From contig NZ_SHLX01000031.1 in NCBI RefSeq assembly GCF_004764705.1, positions 1 to 64,000 of the forward strand: a DNA stretch of 64,000 nucleotides. Reading direction: 5' to 3'. Shown here one piece after another: positions 17,524 through 27,013 of the stretch. Made by a program: the position numbers and the translations under genes. Under the pieces are notes generated by a model, which had not been told where the DNA came from, did no database searches, and was given only the letters and a program-made list of their open reading frames with translations. How positions within the stretch are numbered: the first letter of the stretch is position 1; the number at the start of each line of letters is the position of its first letter. This DNA is from Paenibacillus cymbidii. GTDB lineage: Bacteria > Bacillota > Bacilli > Paenibacillales > NBRC-103111.

Positions 17524-18525
17524 TTGGAGCAAGCCATTGTTGTCGGGGCCGGACCCTGCGGACTGTCTGCCGCGATCGAGCTGCAGCGCATCGGTTTGAA
17601 CCCGCTTGTCATCGAGAAGAACGTCGTCGTCCACTCGATTTATCAATACCCCACCTATATGCGGTTTTTCAGCACGCCGGAGCTGCTGGAGATCGGGAAT
17701 ATCCCGTTCGTGACCCCGCATGAGAAGCCGTCGCGCCAGGAGGCGCTGACCTACTACCGCACGGTGGCGGAGCGGCACCGCGTGCGGATCAACAGCTACG
17801 AAACCGTAATCGAAGCCAGGAAGCAGCCGGACGGCCGCTTCGTTGTCGCCAGTCAGGACCGCTGGGGCAAGCTTCGCGAGTACGAAACGCAGCATGTCGT
17901 GATTGCGACCGGCTATTTCGACCACCCGAACCTGCTTGGCATTCCCGGGGAGACGTCGCCCAAGGTATCGCATTTTTTTCGCGAGGCGCATCCGTATACG
18001 GGCACGAAGGTGGCGATTATCGGCGGCAGCAATTCGGCCATCGACGCGGCGCTCGAGCTGATGCGGGTCGGGGCGGAAGTGACGGTCGTTTACCGCGGCG
18101 ATACGTATTCGCCTTATATCAAGCCCTGGGTGCGGCCGATCTTCGAAAGCATGGTGAACAAAGGGATCATCCGCATGCTGTTCGGCTCGCGGGTCGTCGG
18201 CATCGACAACGATACGGTGACGGTGGAAAGATCGTCATCCGCCGCGGATACGGACGAACAGGCCCGCTTGACGTTCGCCAACGACTTTGTGCTGGCGCTT
18301 ACCGGCTTTCGGCCGGACCGCTCGTTTCTCGGCAACATGGGTGTACGGGTGGAAGGGGATTACGACATTCCCCGGTTCGATCCGGAGACGATGGAGACGA
18401 ACGTCGAAGGGCTGTACGTGGCGGGCGTCGTCGCTTCCGGCCGCGAAGCGAACGAAGTATTCATCGAGACCGGGCGCAAGCACGGCAGTTTGATTGCGGC
18501 GCATATAGCCGGCAAACGTTCGTAA
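17524..18525 (+). CDS. ypdA: YpdA-family bacillithiol disulfide reductase (putative)
   Basis: A 333-aa FAD/NADPH pyridine-nucleotide reductase. FAD motif GAGPCG (8-13), NADPH motif GGSNSA near 167, and the C-terminal ETMETNVEGLYVAGVV. The motif YPTYMRFFSTPELLEIG is characteristic of YpdA. Unlike TrxB it has no CxxC pair. YpdA (Bdr) is reported to reduce bacillithiol disulfide in Firmicutes. The start is TTG at 17524 with AGGAGAAGGAGG upstream. Confidence 0.9.
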   Translation: MEQAIVVGAGPCGLSAAIELQRIGLNPLVIEKNVVVHSIYQYPTYMRFFSTPELLEIGNIPFVTPHEKPSRQEALTYYRTVAERHRVRINSYETVIEARKQPDGRFVVASQDRWGKLREYETQHVVIATGYFDHPNLLGIPGETSPKVSHFFREAHPYTGTKVAIIGGSNSAIDAALELMRVGAEVTVVYRGDTYSPYIKPWVRPIFESMVNKGIIRMLFGSRVVGIDNDTVTVERSSSAADTDEQARLTFANDFVLALTGFRPDRSFLGNMGVRVEGDYDIPRFDPETMETNVEGLYVAGVVASGREANEVFIETGRKHGSLIAAHIAGKRS

Positions 18526-18545
18526 TCCGCAAGCAAGTTGAACAA

Positions 18546-18592
18546 GAACCCTGCAGCTGCAAGCCGTTAAGGTTTGTCGTTTCAGGGTTTTT
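18546..18592 (+). terminator. Probable terminator after ypdA
   Basis: GAACCCTG / CAGGGTTTTT arms with a long loop that can form its own CTGCAG hairpin; the T run follows the stem. Confidence 0.6.
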
Positions 18593-18659
18593 CTGTATTT
18601 TGCGGCCGGCGGCCAGCTTCAATTCGGAATATACCAATAGAAATCGGAGGATGCCCTCA

Positions 18660-18687
18660 TTGTTCGGGAATCGGGAAAGACTATAAT
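18660..18687 (+). promoter_or_regulatory. Promoter of the first sugar ABC operon
   Basis: TTGTTC (18660-18665), a 16-bp spacer and TATAAT (18682-18687), 37 bases upstream of the permease start. Confidence 0.65.
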
Positions 18688-18723
18688 AAAAGTACACCCG
18701 AGGGAAGAAAGGAGCGGCTCGCA

Positions 18724-19698
18724 TTGGACATCAACTCCTCCGCGACAGCCATGACCCAGCAGCCTGACGATCAGGCAAGCCGCTCGGTCGTCCGCGAATC
18801 GCTGTGGCGCTACGTGAAGAAGAATCATCTGCTTTACTGGATGATCGTGCCCGGCATGCTGTATTTTGTCGTCTTCAAATACGTTCCGCTGCTCGGCAGT
18901 GTTATCGCATTTCAAGAGTACAGCATTTTCAAAGGATTCGCCCACAGCGACTGGGTCGGATTCAAGTGGTTCGAGCAATTTTTTCAATACCCCAACTTTC
19001 GCCGGCTATTATTCAACACGCTGATTATTGGCTTCTACCAGATTTTATTTTCTTTTCCGGCGCCGATTATATTGGCCATCCTGCTCAATGAATTGCGGAA
19101 CATGGCGTTCAAGCGCACGGTGCAAACGATTCTGTACTTGCCCCACTTCCTGTCGTGGGTCATTATCGGCGGTCTCGGCTACATGCTGCTGTCCCCGGAA
19201 TCCGGCCTGATCAACCAGTGGATCGTCGCGGCCGGCGGCAAACCGATTTTTTTCCTGATGAAGGCGGAATATTTCCGTTCCATTATCGTCGTCTCCGGCA
19301 TCTGGAAGGAGATGGGGTGGAATGCTATTATTTTTCTTGCGGCGCTTACCGGCATCAGCCCGTCCTTGTACGAGGCCGCCCGGATCGACGGCGCGGGCCG
19401 GTTCAAGCAGCTGCTCTATATCACGCTGCCGGGCCTGCTGCCGACGATCATGCTGCTGCTTCTTCTGAAGATCGGCACGGTCATGGACTCGAGCTTCGAG
19501 CAAATATATATTTTCCTGAACCCGATTACGTTCCAAACGGGAGATACGCTTGACACGTATACGTATCGCGAAGGCATCCTGAAAGGCATGTACAGTTTTA
19601 CGACGGCCATCGGACTGTTCAAATCGGTCTTCGGGTTCATACTCCTGGTGCTGGCCAATCGGGCGAGCAAGGCGACGACGGGCGAAAGCATCTACTAG
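18724..19698 (+). CDS. Sugar ABC transporter permease (LplB/YtcP-partner type)
   Basis: A 324-aa inner-membrane permease with six predicted helices. The ATPase-coupling EAA loop is present (LYEAARIDGAGRFKQLLYITLPGL). It resembles LplB-type permeases for oligosaccharides. The TTG start at 18724 is chosen because AAAGGAG lies 9 bases upstream; the first internal ATG is at 18751. First gene of an operon with a second permease and a solute-binding lipoprotein; no ATPase gene is present. Confidence 0.92.
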   Translation: MDINSSATAMTQQPDDQASRSVVRESLWRYVKKNHLLYWMIVPGMLYFVVFKYVPLLGSVIAFQEYSIFKGFAHSDWVGFKWFEQFFQYPNFRRLLFNTLIIGFYQILFSFPAPIILAILLNELRNMAFKRTVQTILYLPHFLSWVIIGGLGYMLLSPESGLINQWIVAAGGKPIFFLMKAEYFRSIIVVSGIWKEMGWNAIIFLAALTGISPSLYEAARIDGAGRFKQLLYITLPGLLPTIMLLLLLKIGTVMDSSFEQIYIFLNPITFQTGDTLDTYTYREGILKGMYSFTTAIGLFKSVFGFILLVLANRASKATTGESIY

Positions 19699-19716
19699 AG
19701 AGGGGGACGAACCATC

Positions 19717-20604
19717 ATGCGAATCAGACATTCCCGCGGAGAGCGGACATTCGACATTGTCAACGTCCTTCTGATGCTGCTTGCCTGCGCCGCGATCATT
19801 TTGCCCGTGCTGCACGTGGCGGCGGGCTCGCTCAGCTCGACCAACGCGCTCATCCACATGCGGGTGAAGCTGTGGCCGGTGGAATGGAATTTCGACAATT
19901 ACAAGCTGGTTATCAACAACAGCATTTTCTGGCGATCGTTTCGCAATACGCTGTTTGTGGTCATTGTCGGCACAGCGATCAATATGCTGCTGACGATTCT
20001 GACCGCATATCCGCTGTCCAAGCGGGGCTTTCGCGGCCGCAAGCTGTTCCTGCTGTTGATCGTCTTTACGATTATTTTTCAGGCTCCGATCGTGCCCGTG
20101 TATATTATTGTCAAATCGTTCTTGCTGATCAACACGCTGTGGGCGCTCATTATTCCGGCGGCGCTTAACGCGTTCAACTTGCTGATCTGCATGACGTTCT
20201 TCCGCTCGCTGCCCGAAGAGATGTTCGAGGCGGCCCGCGTAGACGGCATGGACGAGATGCGGATCCTGTGGAAAATCGCCGTACCGCTCTCGCTGCCGAT
20301 CATGGTGACGCTTATCCTGTTCTACGCCGTTGGCAACTGGAACAATTATTACCTGGCGCTGCTGTATGTGACCAAGCCTGCGCTGAAGACGATGCAGCTC
20401 TACTTGTACACGATGATCGCGCAGTTCAGCATGAATGAAACCGACGGCGCCGCGGCGGCGATCGCCGAACGATCGGCCGATATTTCGCCGCAAGGGCTGC
20501 AGATGGCGACGGTGCTCGTTGCCACGATCCCGATTCTGCTCGTCTACCCGTTCATTCAGAAGCATTTTGTTAAAGGGGCCCTGATCGGCTCGATCAAGGA
20601 GTAG
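19717..20604 (+). CDS. Sugar ABC transporter permease (LplC/YtcP type)
   Basis: A 295-aa permease with six membrane helices and the EAA loop MFEAARVDGMDEMRILWKIAVPLSLP. The C-terminal PFIQKHFVKGALIGSIKE is the usual end of LplC-type proteins. 18 bp after the first permease, with GAGGGGG upstream of the ATG. Partner of the upstream permease. Confidence 0.93.
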   Translation: MRIRHSRGERTFDIVNVLLMLLACAAIILPVLHVAAGSLSSTNALIHMRVKLWPVEWNFDNYKLVINNSIFWRSFRNTLFVVIVGTAINMLLTILTAYPLSKRGFRGRKLFLLLIVFTIIFQAPIVPVYIIVKSFLLINTLWALIIPAALNAFNLLICMTFFRSLPEEMFEAARVDGMDEMRILWKIAVPLSLPIMVTLILFYAVGNWNNYYLALLYVTKPALKTMQLYLYTMIAQFSMNETDGAAAAIAERSADISPQGLQMATVLVATIPILLVYPFIQKHFVKGALIGSIKE

Positions 20605-20695
20605 CATCGCGTTTCATTCGTTATGACCGGCTCTCTTCCGGGGGGAGTCGTCCTCATAAAATTATGCCATCATCTTGCTAGGGGGAAAAAAATCC

Positions 20696-22246
20696 ATGAC
20701 TCCGATGTGGAAACGTTCTGCCGGCCTGCTCGTTGCAAGCGCTCTCGTCGGCATTACCGCCTGTTCTTCGGGATCCGACAAGAATAGCGGCGCATCCACC
20801 GCGCCATCGGCTTCGGCATCCGCAGCTCCTACCGCTGTAGCGTCGGCAACGCCGGCGGCGCCCGCCAAGTTCAAGCTCTACATTTCCGATTACAGTGTAG
20901 CCGTACCGCCCAAGGACAACGCTTCGCTGAAGTACATGATGCAGAAGACGAATACCGATATCGATATCCAGACGCTGCCGCACGGCCAATATGCCGATCA
21001 ACTGAAGCTGAAGTTTGCGGCCGGCGATTTTCCGGACGTCTACTCGCAATGGTCGCCGCCGGAGCAGGAACTGGTCGACAGCGGCAAAATTTTGGAGCTG
21101 AACGCGCTGATCGACAAGTACGGCCAAAACCTGAAGAAGGTCATCCCGCAAACGGCTTGGGACGCGGTAACGCAAGGCGGCAAAATTCTGGCCATCCCGC
21201 AGCCTTCCCTGGCGCAAACGGGTTCGATCCTTTACATCCGCAAGGACTGGCTCGACAAGTTGAACCTGCAAATTCCGAAAACGTCGGACGAATTGCTGAA
21301 CGTGCTCAAGGCGTTCCGCGACGGCGACCCGAACGGAAACGGCAAGAAGGACGAAATTCCGTTCACGATGCGCGAGAAAATTTCGTGGGGCGACAACATC
21401 TTCAGCATGTGGGGCGTGCTTCCTACCCGTACGCGTTACTTCAATAACGAAGTCATTTATGGCGGCGCAACGCCGGATATCAAGAAAGGGCTGGAATACC
21501 TGGCCAACCTTTACAAGGAGAAACTGCTCGACCAGGAATTCCTGACGAACTCGCGTTCCGTCTGGGAGCAGAAGATCAAGTCCGGCGTCGTCGGCGTCTG
21601 GGCGCACGATCCGTCCTTGTCCGCACAATGGCAAACCGATTTGACCAACTCGCTGCAGGGGGCCAAACCGGACGTCATCACGATTCCGACTCCGAAGGGC
21701 GTCGGCTACGACGGACCGGTCGGCACGTCGATTTCGCCGGTGGCGAAAACGTTCATCATTTTCAAAAGCGCCAAAAATCCGGAAGCGATCGTCAAGTGGC
21801 TCGACTGGCTAGTGACGGCGGAAGGCCAGGCGTATACGGAATACGGCGTGGAAGGCGATACGTACAAGAAAGACGGTGCGAACATCGTCTACAATGCCGA
21901 CAAAGACAAGAACGACAAAAACGACTGGCGCAAAAACTGGTTCCAGATGCACGGCTACAACGACGACGTGATGAAGGCGAAGAGCTCGCCGGCGGATTAC
22001 GCCAAGCTGTCGGCCGCTTATAAAGTCGCCAACGGCGAAGGCATCGTGAACCAGCAAGTCGGCATGGTTACCGCCAAAAACAACGCCAACTATGATACGA
22101 TGTATTTGGAAGCAGCCTCGAAAGTGATTCTGGGCGCAGCGCCGTCTTCCTCCTACGACACGTTCATCTCGACGTGGCGCAAACAGGGCGGAGACGCTAT
22201 GATTAAGGAAGAGACGGATTGGTACAACAAGTACCGCAAAAAATAA
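20696..22246 (+). CDS. Extracellular sugar-binding lipoprotein
   Basis: A 516-aa solute-binding protein with a lipoprotein signal peptide: a basic N-terminus, a hydrophobic core and the lipobox ITAC, then a Ser/Ala-rich linker. The body matches the LipO/extracellular solute-binding family 1 fold (FKLYISDYSVAVPPKD...). The ATG at 20696 follows GGGGGAAAAAA. It lies 91 bp after the permeases and is part of the same importer, delivering an oligosaccharide of unknown type. Confidence 0.93.
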   Translation: MTPMWKRSAGLLVASALVGITACSSGSDKNSGASTAPSASASAAPTAVASATPAAPAKFKLYISDYSVAVPPKDNASLKYMMQKTNTDIDIQTLPHGQYADQLKLKFAAGDFPDVYSQWSPPEQELVDSGKILELNALIDKYGQNLKKVIPQTAWDAVTQGGKILAIPQPSLAQTGSILYIRKDWLDKLNLQIPKTSDELLNVLKAFRDGDPNGNGKKDEIPFTMREKISWGDNIFSMWGVLPTRTRYFNNEVIYGGATPDIKKGLEYLANLYKEKLLDQEFLTNSRSVWEQKIKSGVVGVWAHDPSLSAQWQTDLTNSLQGAKPDVITIPTPKGVGYDGPVGTSISPVAKTFIIFKSAKNPEAIVKWLDWLVTAEGQAYTEYGVEGDTYKKDGANIVYNADKDKNDKNDWRKNWFQMHGYNDDVMKAKSSPADYAKLSAAYKVANGEGIVNQQVGMVTAKNNANYDTMYLEAASKVILGAAPSSSYDTFISTWRKQGGDAMIKEETDWYNKYRKK

Positions 22247-22281
22247 GCGCACGCGACTGAACGCGCACCCGCGCGGCGAAG

Positions 22282-22309
22282 AGAGGACACGCCTGACGTG
22301 TCCTCTTTT
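22282..22309 (+). terminator. Terminator between the binding protein and the sensor kinase
   Basis: A perfect 10-bp stem AGAGGACACG / CGTGTCCTCT, 5-nt loop, then TTT. Read-through could couple the two parts. Confidence 0.8.
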
Positions 22310-22357
22310 CCCTTGCGGGCATTCCTGTCTCGACTTCGGGGACGAAGGGGCCACGCT

Positions 22358-24199
22358 ATGCTGCACGCCATCAAACGATCGCTCAAGTGGAAATTCATTA
22401 CAATTACGACGACGATCGTTGTCGGCATTGTCGTGTCCATCGGCTTCTTCAGTTATTACGAAACGTCGCAAACGATTCGCGCCGATGTCGAGCGCTTCAG
22501 CCAGCAGGTGCTGCGGCAGGCAAATTTGAATATGAACCGGTACTTGAATGAATATGAGCAAGGATTCCTGCTGATCGGCAACATGGACGAATATAAAGAA
22601 TGGCTCGGGTATCCGCCTGATGACACGTACGACATCGTCCGCACGTACTATGCCATTCGCCGGCTGCAGATGCAGCCGTTCGTTTCGCGGCACCCGGAAA
22701 TTTTGTCGATCACGATGCTGTCCGCAAGCGGCGTGGAGACGAATTACACGACGATTTACGGCATCCGCTACGAATATTCGCTGAAGAACGAACCCTGGCT
22801 TAGCCGCATTGACAATACCGACAAGGTATTCTTCGATATTGCGACGGCCAATCAATATTTGAACATGGACGGGACGCCGGCCAGTTTTCCGGTGATGACG
22901 TTGACGAAGCTTTATACGCCGTACAATTTGCCGAACGGTTACTTGAAGATGGACGTATCGCTTGCGCCGCTGCAGAGCATTTTGCAGGAAATTCATCTCG
23001 GGGAACGGCAAATCGGCATGATCAGCGACGCGTCCGGCACGATCCTGGTGCATCCGGATACGAACCGGATTTTGACCAAGCTCGATGCGGATATCGTGGA
23101 GAAGATGGGCGGCCGTACGGAGGGATCGTTCTTCCGCAAGGAGACGAAGGAGCTTGTCATCTTCGAAACGATTCCCCGCACCGACTGGCGCATTCTCGAA
23201 GTGGTGCCGTATGCGGATGTGGCCGGCAGCATCGGCAAGGTGCGCAATGTAACGGTGCTGATCGCCGCGATCGGGCTCGTCATTGCTATCGCGCTTGTCG
23301 TTTACGTCACGACGTCGATTACACGGCGGATTACCCATTTGCGCCGGGTCATCAAGCAGACGCAGCTCGGCCGTTTCGATCAGCTTGTCGAGGTCGGGGG
23401 CACCGACGAGGTGACCGATCTGGCGCAGGCATACAACCGGATGCTGGGGCAGCTCGACCAGTCGGTGCATCAGCTGACCGAATCGCGGCTTGTGCAGCAG
23501 AAGGCGATTCTGTCGGCGCTGCAGTCGCAAATCCAGTCGCACTTTCTGTACAACACGCTGGAAACGATCAATTCGATGGCCGATCTGGCGGGACACCGCG
23601 AAATCGAGCAAATTACGATCTCGCTCTCGCGCATGCTGCGGTATTCATCCAATTATCGCACGGAGCTGGTAACGATCGACCAGGAGCTGCGCCATCTCGA
23701 CGATTATTTGCGGATTATTTCCATCCGTTACGGCAATGTGGTGACGTACGATTTTGCCATGGAGGCGGGCTGCGGCGAAAGCGATTGTCTGAAAGCGATC
23801 ATGCAGCCGATCGTCGAAAACTGCATCAAGCACGGCGTAGAAGTGACCGGTGAGCCGCTGCACGTCGAAGTGAGGGTCGCGCTGATCGAGCCGGGCTGGC
23901 TCGGCGTGACGATCCGCGACAACGGCGCCGGCTTCGGCGAAGACGAGCTGCGGGAGCTGCAGCGCAAGCTTCGCGAGACGGAGACGCACAAGCAGTACAG
24001 CGAGCTGGCGCAAGTCGGCCTGCTGAACGTGCATTACCGGCTGCGCATGTACTATCAGGACGAACATTCGGGCATACAGGTGATGAACGATCCGCAGGGC
24101 GGGGCTATCGTGCGCATCGTATTCCCGCCGCGGCTGCACCGCATAACAACCGAGAGCGGCAGCGGCGCCGAAGCTTTGCCGATGAGGAGGACGCCATAA
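22358..24199 (+). CDS. YesM-family sensor histidine kinase
   Basis: A 613-aa membrane kinase: helix 1 near residues 12-32, an extracytoplasmic dCache-like sensor (about 33-300), helix 2 near 305-325, HAMP, the His_kinase domain with LQSQIQSHFLYNTLETINSM (phospho-acceptor His), and an HATPase domain with DNGAGFGEDEL. The ATG at 22358 is taken as start; an upstream in-frame codon would overlap the terminator. The stop overlaps the response regulator start by one base. It probably senses the sugar imported by the neighbouring transporter. Confidence 0.93.
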   Translation: MLHAIKRSLKWKFITITTTIVVGIVVSIGFFSYYETSQTIRADVERFSQQVLRQANLNMNRYLNEYEQGFLLIGNMDEYKEWLGYPPDDTYDIVRTYYAIRRLQMQPFVSRHPEILSITMLSASGVETNYTTIYGIRYEYSLKNEPWLSRIDNTDKVFFDIATANQYLNMDGTPASFPVMTLTKLYTPYNLPNGYLKMDVSLAPLQSILQEIHLGERQIGMISDASGTILVHPDTNRILTKLDADIVEKMGGRTEGSFFRKETKELVIFETIPRTDWRILEVVPYADVAGSIGKVRNVTVLIAAIGLVIAIALVVYVTTSITRRITHLRRVIKQTQLGRFDQLVEVGGTDEVTDLAQAYNRMLGQLDQSVHQLTESRLVQQKAILSALQSQIQSHFLYNTLETINSMADLAGHREIEQITISLSRMLRYSSNYRTELVTIDQELRHLDDYLRIISIRYGNVVTYDFAMEAGCGESDCLKAIMQPIVENCIKHGVEVTGEPLHVEVRVALIEPGWLGVTIRDNGAGFGEDELRELQRKLRETETHKQYSELAQVGLLNVHYRLRMYYQDEHSGIQVMNDPQGGAIVRIVFPPRLHRITTESGSGAEALPMRRTP

Positions 24200-25287
24200 T
24201 GCACCATGTGTTGATCGTCGACGACGAACCTTGGATTCGCTCCAGTCTGGAGAAGCGGGTAACAAGCGCAAGCGAGCTCGCCGTCGTATCGGAAGCGGCG
24301 CCGAACGGGCGCAAGGCGCTCGAATGGCTCGAGCTGCACCATGCGGATATATGCATCACGGACGTGCGCATGCCGGTGATGGACGGCCTCGAATTAATCA
24401 GGCTGATCAACGAGCGGTTCCCCTGGATGGTATGCATTGTCGTGTCGAGCTACGACGATTTTCAGTACGCGCGGGAAAGCATTCATCACGGGGCGATCGA
24501 CTACATCCTGAAGCCGATCGAGCAGGAGGTGCTGAACGCGGCGCTGGGCAAAGCGATTGCGGAGCTGACGCGGCGCCGTTATCACGAAGCGTACCAGCGC
24601 GTCGTGCGGCTGTTGCCGCATCACCGGCCGATGATGGAGCGCTGGGTGAAGCAAGTGCAGGCGTACCAGTTGGAAACGATGCCGCTGATGGTGGTCGACA
24701 CGCTGGAGATGCTGGAGTCGTGGGCGGACGGAGCGTTCTATTTGCTCATCCCGCTGTCGATGGTGTGGCTGAACCTGGTATGCGAGGAGCTGCGCCGCGA
24801 CAAGTTTGACGCGACGCTCGACGAAGGCACCGACTCGGCGATCGGCGAGAAGACGCTGCCGAAGGAACGCGAGCGCAGCTACTTCCGCTTGTGCGCGGTG
24901 CGCCGTCTGGAGGAGGGCGCCTTGCGGCTGTTCGGCGCGGCCAAGGAAGTGATCGATCATCCGGCGCGCAAGGTGGTCGAGGAGATCAAACGGTATGTGG
25001 AGCGGCATTATGCGGAGAAGCTGAGCCTGCAGGACATCGCCGACGTCGCGGAGATGAGCCGCAACTACAGCGCGGGGCTGTTCAAGCAGGAAACGGGCAT
25101 GACGGTGTGGAATTATTTGGTTGCCGTTCGCATGCGCAAGGCGCGCGAGCTGCTGCTTGGCACGTCGATGAAAGTGTACGAAATTGCCGGGGAAGTCGGC
25201 TATGAGAACGTCGTGTACTTCTCGCAGCTGTTCAAGGAGCATTTCGGCATGAACCCGGGGGAATACAAGAAGCGGATGGAGGCATAA
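24199..25287 (+). CDS. YesN-family AraC-type response regulator
   Basis: A 362-aa two-component regulator. The receiver domain (1-120) has acidic pocket VDDEPW, phospho-acceptor Asp near 55 (CITDVRMPVMDG) and Lys near 105 (YILKPIE). The C-terminal AraC domain (about 260-362) has two helix-turn-helix motifs, LSLQDIADVAEMSRNYSAGL and MKVYEIAGEVGYENVVYFSQ. Coupled to the YesM-type kinase. Likely activates the sugar operon and the glycosidase gene that follows. Confidence 0.94.
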   Translation: MHHVLIVDDEPWIRSSLEKRVTSASELAVVSEAAPNGRKALEWLELHHADICITDVRMPVMDGLELIRLINERFPWMVCIVVSSYDDFQYARESIHHGAIDYILKPIEQEVLNAALGKAIAELTRRRYHEAYQRVVRLLPHHRPMMERWVKQVQAYQLETMPLMVVDTLEMLESWADGAFYLLIPLSMVWLNLVCEELRRDKFDATLDEGTDSAIGEKTLPKERERSYFRLCAVRRLEEGALRLFGAAKEVIDHPARKVVEEIKRYVERHYAEKLSLQDIADVAEMSRNYSAGLFKQETGMTVWNYLVAVRMRKARELLLGTSMKVYEIAGEVGYENVVYFSQLFKEHFGMNPGEYKKRMEA

Positions 25288-25330
25288 CCGCCGCATCATT
25301 TTGATAGAGGAAAAGGAGAGGGCAAGGAGC

Positions 25331-26605
25331 ATGGGAGAAATGTCGAGGCGCTTTACAATCGGAGAGCGCGACGGGAAATGGACCTTGATTGATGCCGAAG
25401 GGCAATCGTTTTATTCGCTTGGCGTAAACTGCGTCACCTACCAGATCGGTGAAGACATGGAGATGAAGCTGGCCGCCAAATACGGCGGCGCGGGCTGGTT
25501 CGGGCGGTGGGCGGAGGGCAAATACGAGGCGATTCGTTCGCTGGGCTTCAATACGCTGGCGGCCTGGCATATGCCGTATTACCGGACGAAGCCGATGCCG
25601 AAGACGGTCGAAGCGCGCATGTCGCGCCACGCGCCGATGGTCAACGGCGGCTGGGCCGGTCCCGGCGGCGCGTACGGATTCCCCGACGTGTTCGATCCGG
25701 TGTTCGAGGTGTCGGCGCACCGTGCGGTCGTCGAAATTTTGTACAACCAGCCTGGATCGCTGGCCGGTGATGAAACGCTGATCGGCTGGTATACGGACAA
25801 CGAGCTGCACTGGTGGGGCAGCGGCGGGCAATGGGGCGACAACGACCCTGGCAAAAGCGCGAACGACACCGGGCTCGTCGACGACTACATCCGGTTGTCT
25901 GCGGAGCGGCCGGGCAAAAAGGCGTGGGTGGCGTTTCTGCAAGAGCGCTACGGGACGATTGAGGCGTTGAACGAGCAGTGGGGCGCGGAATATACGGCGT
26001 TCGACGACTTGCTCTGGCTGCGCGAACTGCGGGCGAACAAGGCGTTGCTCGCGGCGGACAAGCTGGCGTTCTTGCGGAAGATCGCGGAAATGTACTTCGG
26101 GGTCACGTCGAGGGTGCTTCGCCAGTACGACGCGACGCATCTGAACCTCGGCTGCCGCATGGTCGGCACCGGCACGCCGGAGGTTGTGTTCGAAGCGGCC
26201 AAGGATGTGGTCGACGTGTTTACGTTCAACTTCTACAGCTTCGACTTGCCGGAAGCGTGGCTGGAGCGGGTGCATCGTTTGACTGGCAAGCCGCAGATGA
26301 TTACCGAGTTCAGCTTCGCTGCCGGCAAGGAAGCGGGCTTCGATCTCGTCACGAACGGCGCTCAGAAGACGCTGGTGCGCAATCAGACGCGCCGCGGCGA
26401 GTGCTACCGCAGCTTCGTGCTGCGCACCGCCGAGCTGCCGTTTATGGTCGGCACGCATTGGTTTGCGCTGTATGACTATACCGCGCGTAACGGCTTGATC
26501 GGCAACTACGGGCTGTACGATCGCGAAGACAACCTGTGGGCGGAGTTCGCGGAGGCCGTGCGGCAAACGCACGACGAACTGCGGCGCACGGTGCGCAAGG
26601 GGTAG
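25331..26605 (+). CDS. Agarase/beta-galactosidase-like glycoside hydrolase (clan GH-A)
   Basis: About 424 aa, no signal peptide, so cytoplasmic. A (beta/alpha)8 hydrolase pattern is visible, with a likely acid/base Glu in GWYTDNELHWW near residue 155 and a likely nucleophile Glu in QMITEFSFAAG near 330. It resembles proteins annotated as agarase or beta-galactosidase-like. Start choice is uncertain: ATG 25331 or ATG 25340 (AAGGAG lies 10 bases before the latter). It follows the YesM/YesN pair by 43 bp and probably degrades the imported oligosaccharide. Confidence 0.8.
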   Translation: MGEMSRRFTIGERDGKWTLIDAEGQSFYSLGVNCVTYQIGEDMEMKLAAKYGGAGWFGRWAEGKYEAIRSLGFNTLAAWHMPYYRTKPMPKTVEARMSRHAPMVNGGWAGPGGAYGFPDVFDPVFEVSAHRAVVEILYNQPGSLAGDETLIGWYTDNELHWWGSGGQWGDNDPGKSANDTGLVDDYIRLSAERPGKKAWVAFLQERYGTIEALNEQWGAEYTAFDDLLWLRELRANKALLAADKLAFLRKIAEMYFGVTSRVLRQYDATHLNLGCRMVGTGTPEVVFEAAKDVVDVFTFNFYSFDLPEAWLERVHRLTGKPQMITEFSFAAGKEAGFDLVTNGAQKTLVRNQTRRGECYRSFVLRTAELPFMVGTHWFALYDYTARNGLIGNYGLYDREDNLWAEFAEAVRQTHDELRRTVRKG

Positions 26606-26646
26606 GGCAGAGTAAGCGGGGCGGATTGGGCGGGGCGCAGGAACGG

Positions 26647-26693
26647 AAAACCGCATTCCGGTTGGGGAAACCAGCCTGGATGCGGTTTTTTTT
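26647..26693 (+). terminator. Terminator of the first sugar locus
   Basis: AAACCGCATTCC / GGATGCGGTTT arms with an inner GGTT / AACC stem, followed by eight T residues. Confidence 0.92.
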
Positions 26694-26890
26694 GAAATAA
26701 GCCATGTTTCATTGGCTATTTCGCTCAAATGGGGTGGAAGCAGCAAAATAGCCAGTGAAATCGCTGGTTATTTCGCTGGAAAGGCCGGTTTGGGGGTGTT
26801 TGGGACGAAATAGCCAGTGTTTTCACTGGTTATTTCGGGTGTAGCGAGCCAAAAGGGGCGTATAAGCCATTTTTTATGGCCTATTTTGGA
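26694..26890. repeat. Cluster of AT-rich stem-loop repeats (family A, block 3)
   Basis: Four units at about 26694-26722, 26744-26775, 26807-26837 and 26860-26890, each an inverted repeat such as GAAATAGCCAGT / ACTGGTTATTTCG. Spacers differ from blocks 1 and 2, so units can be combined in different ways. The stretch 26606-27013 otherwise holds only the terminator before and the promoter after. Confidence 0.8.
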
Positions 26891-26951
26891 AGCGGAGGGA
26901 GCGCGGGGAATGGGCACCGGCTGTGGCGGTGATACTGGGGCTGCGTTACAT

Positions 26952-26981
26952 TTGTGAAGCGGTTCGCCATTTGGCTATAAT
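26952..26981 (+). promoter_or_regulatory. Promoter of the aldose epimerase gene
   Basis: TTGTGA (26952-26957), 18-bp spacer, TATAAT (26976-26981), 33 bases upstream of the GTG start. Confidence 0.65.
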
Positions 26982-27013
26982 GGACCCATACCGAAATGAG
27001 GGGAGAGGGAGCG

